Assembly: GCA_012839035.1 (NCBI GenBank)
Contig: DUOB01000154.1
Coordinates: 1-32,711 of the forward strand
From: Propionibacterium sp.
Lineage (GTDB): Bacteria; Actinomycetota; Actinomycetes; Propionibacteriales; Propionibacteriaceae
DNA: 32,711 bases
Direction of reading: 5' to 3'
The notes beneath the pieces are model-generated. The model had not been told where the DNA came from. It did no database searches and saw only the letters and a program-made list of their open reading frames with translations. Positions 30,589-32,711 of this stretch are shown piece after piece; positions within the stretch are counted from its first letter, which is position 1, and each line of letters opens with the position of its first letter. Position numbers and translations under genes: made by a program.

Positions 30589-31203
30589 TCACGCGCTGCT
30601 CACTCCGATCGCCTTGCCGATCGTCGCGTCATCCTGGAGTACGCCGAGAAGGCAGGCCGCAAGATCTGCTCGCGGGATCGAGCCGCGCAGGTGGCCGGGA
30701 TCGGAGACCTCCAGCGCACGCCATGCACCGAGGGCGGGCTTGTCCGTGAGCCCTGTCGGCCGGACGATCGTCCAGTCGAGACCGGAGGCCATCGCGGCGG
30801 CCTCCTGTTGGGTGTGATCGGCCAGCGGCTTCGCGAGCAGCATCGACATGAACTGGCGCAGGGGAGTGGGCAGCTGGGACGCGGAGTCTCCCGCGCCGAC
30901 GGACGACTGGATGACGAGCCGGCGTACCCCCATCTCCCGCATCCCCGCAATCACCGCCCGGGTGACGGCGGTGCGCTGATCCGGAACGCCCTTCGCGCCA
31001 CCGACGGTGACCACGACGGCATCGGCGCCGCTGATCGCTTCCCGGACGACTGCCGGATCCACGGCGCTGCCCGTCACCCGCTCGACACCATCCGGGGCCG
31101 TCCCGCTCCGGGAGACCACCGTGACCTGGTGTCCCGCGTCGCGTGCCGCCTCGGCGAGCTTGGCGCCAGTACCCTTCGATCCGCCGACGATGGTGATCTT
31201 CAC
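30589..31203 (-). CDS. NAD(P)-binding atypical SDR (NmrA/SDR_a5-like)
   Basis: 204 aa from the GTG at 31203. The dinucleotide motif is VGGSKGTGAKL near residue 6-16 (GGxxGxG), followed by VVSRSG. VIQSSVGAG and WTIVRPTGLTD match the extended/atypical SDR group that includes NmrA-like and flavin-reductase-like proteins. The classical YxxxK pair is not present, so a binding or reductase role on an unknown substrate is likely. The longer open frame upstream up to 32133 is out of register with the GNAT-NUDIX gene and has no homology. It lies 41 bp downstream of that gene on the same strand and converges with the RidA gene. Confidence 0.82.
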   Translation of the reverse strand: MKITIVGGSKGTGAKLAEAARDAGHQVTVVSRSGTAPDGVERVTGSAVDPAVVREAISGADAVVVTVGGAKGVPDQRTAVTRAVIAGMREMGVRRLVIQSSVGAGDSASQLPTPLRQFMSMLLAKPLADHTQQEAAAMASGLDWTIVRPTGLTDKPALGAWRALEVSDPGHLRGSIPRADLAACLLGVLQDDATIGKAIGVSSA

Positions 31204-31244
31204 GTTTCCCGCTTTCCGTTGGTGAGGGTGCATCCTGCCACGAC

Positions 31245-32291
31245 TCAGCGTTGCAGCCGACCCGGCGGCCGGGGTCTGGGCGGTTCGTCGTCGAGGACGG
31301 CGGTGATCAGCGGGGAGTGGGCGAGGACGTCGGCGCTGGTGGTGAACTCCGCGAGCTCGGTGAGCAGCGCCTTGGTGGGCGGCATGAGCCGGACGGCGCC
31401 GGCCGTCTCCGCGGCGAGCAACCCGGTGACCGGCTCCCACACCGAGCGGACGGCCTCGGTCGTCGTATTGCCCCACCGCTCCGAATCCGCCATCCCCACC
31501 GCGGTGACGAAGAACGCGACATCGAAGCGTCGCCGTCCGCCGGGTGGGGTCACCCAGTTGTCCCAGGGGACGAGGGTGGTGGGATCGAGGTGTACGCCGC
31601 ACTCCTCGGCGACCTCCCGGATCCCGGCGGTCACCAGGACGTTCGCGGCGGGGAGGAAAGTCTGCGACCAGGCCTGCTGTTGGTCGGTGGGCACGACGAG
31701 CGTGGTCGCGTAGTCCGCCTCGTCCACCCGGCCACCGGGGAACACGACGGCCCCGGCCGCGAAGTCCATCGTGCCCACGCGGTGCTGGGCGAACACCTCG
31801 AGCCCGCCGGGGCCGTCCCGGAGCGGGATCACGCTCACGGCAGGTCGTGGTGGCACGTCGGGCGCCAACGATTTGGTCATGGCCACGCCGCCGGAGGGCC
31901 CGGACGGTGTGGCCCCGTCCCCCTGCAGCGGTCGCAGCGCCACGGGCAGTTGGCCGATCTCCACGAATCTGAGCCGAGCAAAGAACCGGACATCCTCCGG
32001 AGTGGGCGCGACCAGCGTCAGCGCCGAAGCACCGCGGCTGACGACCTCCGTTTCGACGGCGGAGACAAGCGCCGTGCCGATTCCCCAACGGCGCTTGCCG
32101 GGAGCAACGGCGACCTCGAGGAGGTGATAGCAACCGTCCGATTCGAGCACTCGGGCGATGCCGAAGGAGGTGTCGTCGTCACCGACGGCGGCCAGGGTGA
32201 AACCCGTGCGGCCGAGGCGTCCGGCCGGGCCCTCACCCGTGGTGACAGGACGGATCGTCCAGTCGCTCTGTGGTGATTGAGGTGCAGGCAC
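31245..32291 (-). CDS. GNAT acetyltransferase - NUDIX hydrolase fusion
   Basis: 348 aa. Residues about 10-125 are a GNAT domain with the acetyl-CoA loop KRRWGIGTALVSAVE. A linker of about 20 residues leads to a NUDIX domain from about 146 to 340. The Nudix box is interrupted: AGAVVFPGGRVDEAD is followed by about 30 inserted residues before AGIREVAEECGV, which holds the R-E-x-x-E-E-x-G core. This inserted form occurs in the NUDT19-like coenzyme-A-handling group. The fusion could pair acetyl transfer with hydrolysis of a nucleoside-diphosphate-linked compound such as CoA, but the substrate is unknown. The GTG at 32291 starts 3 nt after the stop of the hsdR remnant, with no Shine-Dalgarno. Confidence 0.8.
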   Translation of the reverse strand: MPAPQSPQSDWTIRPVTTGEGPAGRLGRTGFTLAAVGDDDTSFGIARVLESDGCYHLLEVAVAPGKRRWGIGTALVSAVETEVVSRGASALTLVAPTPEDVRFFARLRFVEIGQLPVALRPLQGDGATPSGPSGGVAMTKSLAPDVPPRPAVSVIPLRDGPGGLEVFAQHRVGTMDFAAGAVVFPGGRVDEADYATTLVVPTDQQQAWSQTFLPAANVLVTAGIREVAEECGVHLDPTTLVPWDNWVTPPGGRRRFDVAFFVTAVGMADSERWGNTTTEAVRSVWEPVTGLLAAETAGAVRLMPPTKALLTELAEFTTSADVLAHSPLITAVLDDEPPRPRPPGRLQR

Positions 32292-32294
32292 GGA

Positions 32295-32456
32295 TCAGGC
32301 CACGTCTGTCGGGACTGCGGTGGCTTTCACGTCACGCAGGATGTCGACGATCACGTCGACGTCAGCTTCCGGGAACACATGGTCCGGTCCGGTCGGCGCG
32401 TGATCGGTGAAGGGTGACTCGAACAGCCAGCCCGGCTCCATGACCCCGTTGGCCGT
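32295..32456 (-). pseudogene. hsdR: Remnant: C-terminal 53 codons of type I restriction subunit hsdR
   Basis: In one frame the minus strand reads TANGVMEPGWLFESPFTDHA and onward to a TGA at 32297-32295. The NGVM, L(Y/F)ESPFTD, PTGP and DVDVIVDILRDVKATA elements match the extreme C-terminus of HsdR subunits of type I restriction enzymes. No helicase or nuclease part of HsdR is present. The segment is joined at 32456/32457 to hsdM sequence in another reading frame, so it is a deletion scar. The TGA lies 3 nt before the GTG of the GNAT-NUDIX gene, which was probably once the next gene after an intact hsdR. Confidence 0.8.
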
Positions 32457-32711
32457 GCATCCGACAGCGAGTCGCGATAACGAATATCGGGCGCCTCGAT
32501 CCCGTGCAGGAGCATGTTCATGCTCCCGATGCGCAGCATGGTGGAGTCGAAGTCATAGCCATGGAACATCGACTCGTGGAAATGCGTGCGCTGAGCGGCG
32601 TTGAGCAAAGCGGACGGGTGGTGCTCGCGGATGTATTCCGACGCCGCCACCAGGAATCCCGCAGTGCCGCACGCCGGATCGCAGATCGAGTCATCCGGCT
32701 GGGGCGCCATC
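32457..32711 (-). pseudogene. hsdM: Truncated type I restriction-modification subunit hsdM (continues past window)
   Basis: The visible part encodes the SAM-binding motif I as DPACGTAGFLVAASEYI and the region YDFDSTMLRIGSMNMLLHG with DIRYRDSLSD, both typical of N6-adenine methylase subunit HsdM. The N-terminal 150 or so residues lie beyond the window edge; the ATG at 32710 is internal to the gene. After DSLSD the frame leaves the family and runs through about 35 unrelated residues to a stop at 32351. The catalytic NPPF motif and the specificity-subunit contact region are lost, so it should be inactive. Confidence 0.85.

Noticed and set aside
32351..32456. The 35 residues after DSLSD as a genuine HsdM C-terminus
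   Set aside because: They match no family, and the same DNA in another frame encodes a good HsdR C-terminus.

Overview
This is a high-GC, gene-dense chromosomal window from an actinobacterium. Three things point there: the gene set (xseB-xseA next to ispH, DUF4245, DUF5997 with an HTH-less LysR-like partner, YtoQ, a Pls/PosA-type NRPS), the many GTG/TTG starts, and repeated TANNNT -10 boxes 6-8 nt before the start codon, which suggest leaderless transcripts. A member of Propionibacteriales is plausible, but the sequence alone does not fix the family. No rRNA, tRNA, CRISPR array, phage module or replication origin was seen.

Layout. 1-72 is the tail of an IS30-like transposase entering from the left. 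239-2264: gamma-carbonic anhydrase-like protein, a coiled-coil protein with a peptidoglycan-binding-like end, and a DUF4245 membrane-anchored protein. 2296-4542 (minus): exonuclease VII subunits XseA and XseB with a HAD phosphatase, all overlapping. 4598-6297 (plus): ispH (non-mevalonate isoprenoid pathway) overlapping an SDR gene. 6333-11428 (minus): MFS transporter, nitrilase-family amidase, threonine deaminase (ilvA) and rmuC. 11688-12518: PHA-depolymerase-like hydrolase. 12609-13930 (minus): ArsR repressor and CDF metal exporter under one promoter/operator. 14024-17696 (plus): M18 aminopeptidase, a frameshifted GNAT acetyltransferase and ychF. 18048-18935: YtoQ and a DUF1971 protein.

The most interesting block is 18955-24952. 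A phosphopantetheinyl transferase gene converges on an overlapping pair: a 1298-residue single-module NRPS of the Pls/PosA (epsilon-poly-lysine synthetase-like) type, and an M1 metallo-aminopeptidase. Together they could make, activate and trim or degrade a cationic homopoly-amino acid. The binding pocket read from the sequence (D-A-E-S-I-G-T-V-V-K) has an acidic residue suited to a basic amino acid. A perfect 26-bp inverted repeat sits between the two transcription units.

25053-25766 is a solitary TSPPY-type methyltransferase. 25940-28155 is a DHA2-family efflux pump with an overlapping TetR gene and an 18-bp palindromic candidate operator upstream. Then come a CDGSH/ferredoxin-like Fe-S protein, the divergent DUF5997/LysR-like pair, a RidA-family protein lacking the catalytic arginine, an NAD(P)-binding protein and a GNAT-NUDIX fusion. 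The right edge holds a wrecked type I restriction-modification locus, where hsdM is joined out of frame to the last codons of hsdR.
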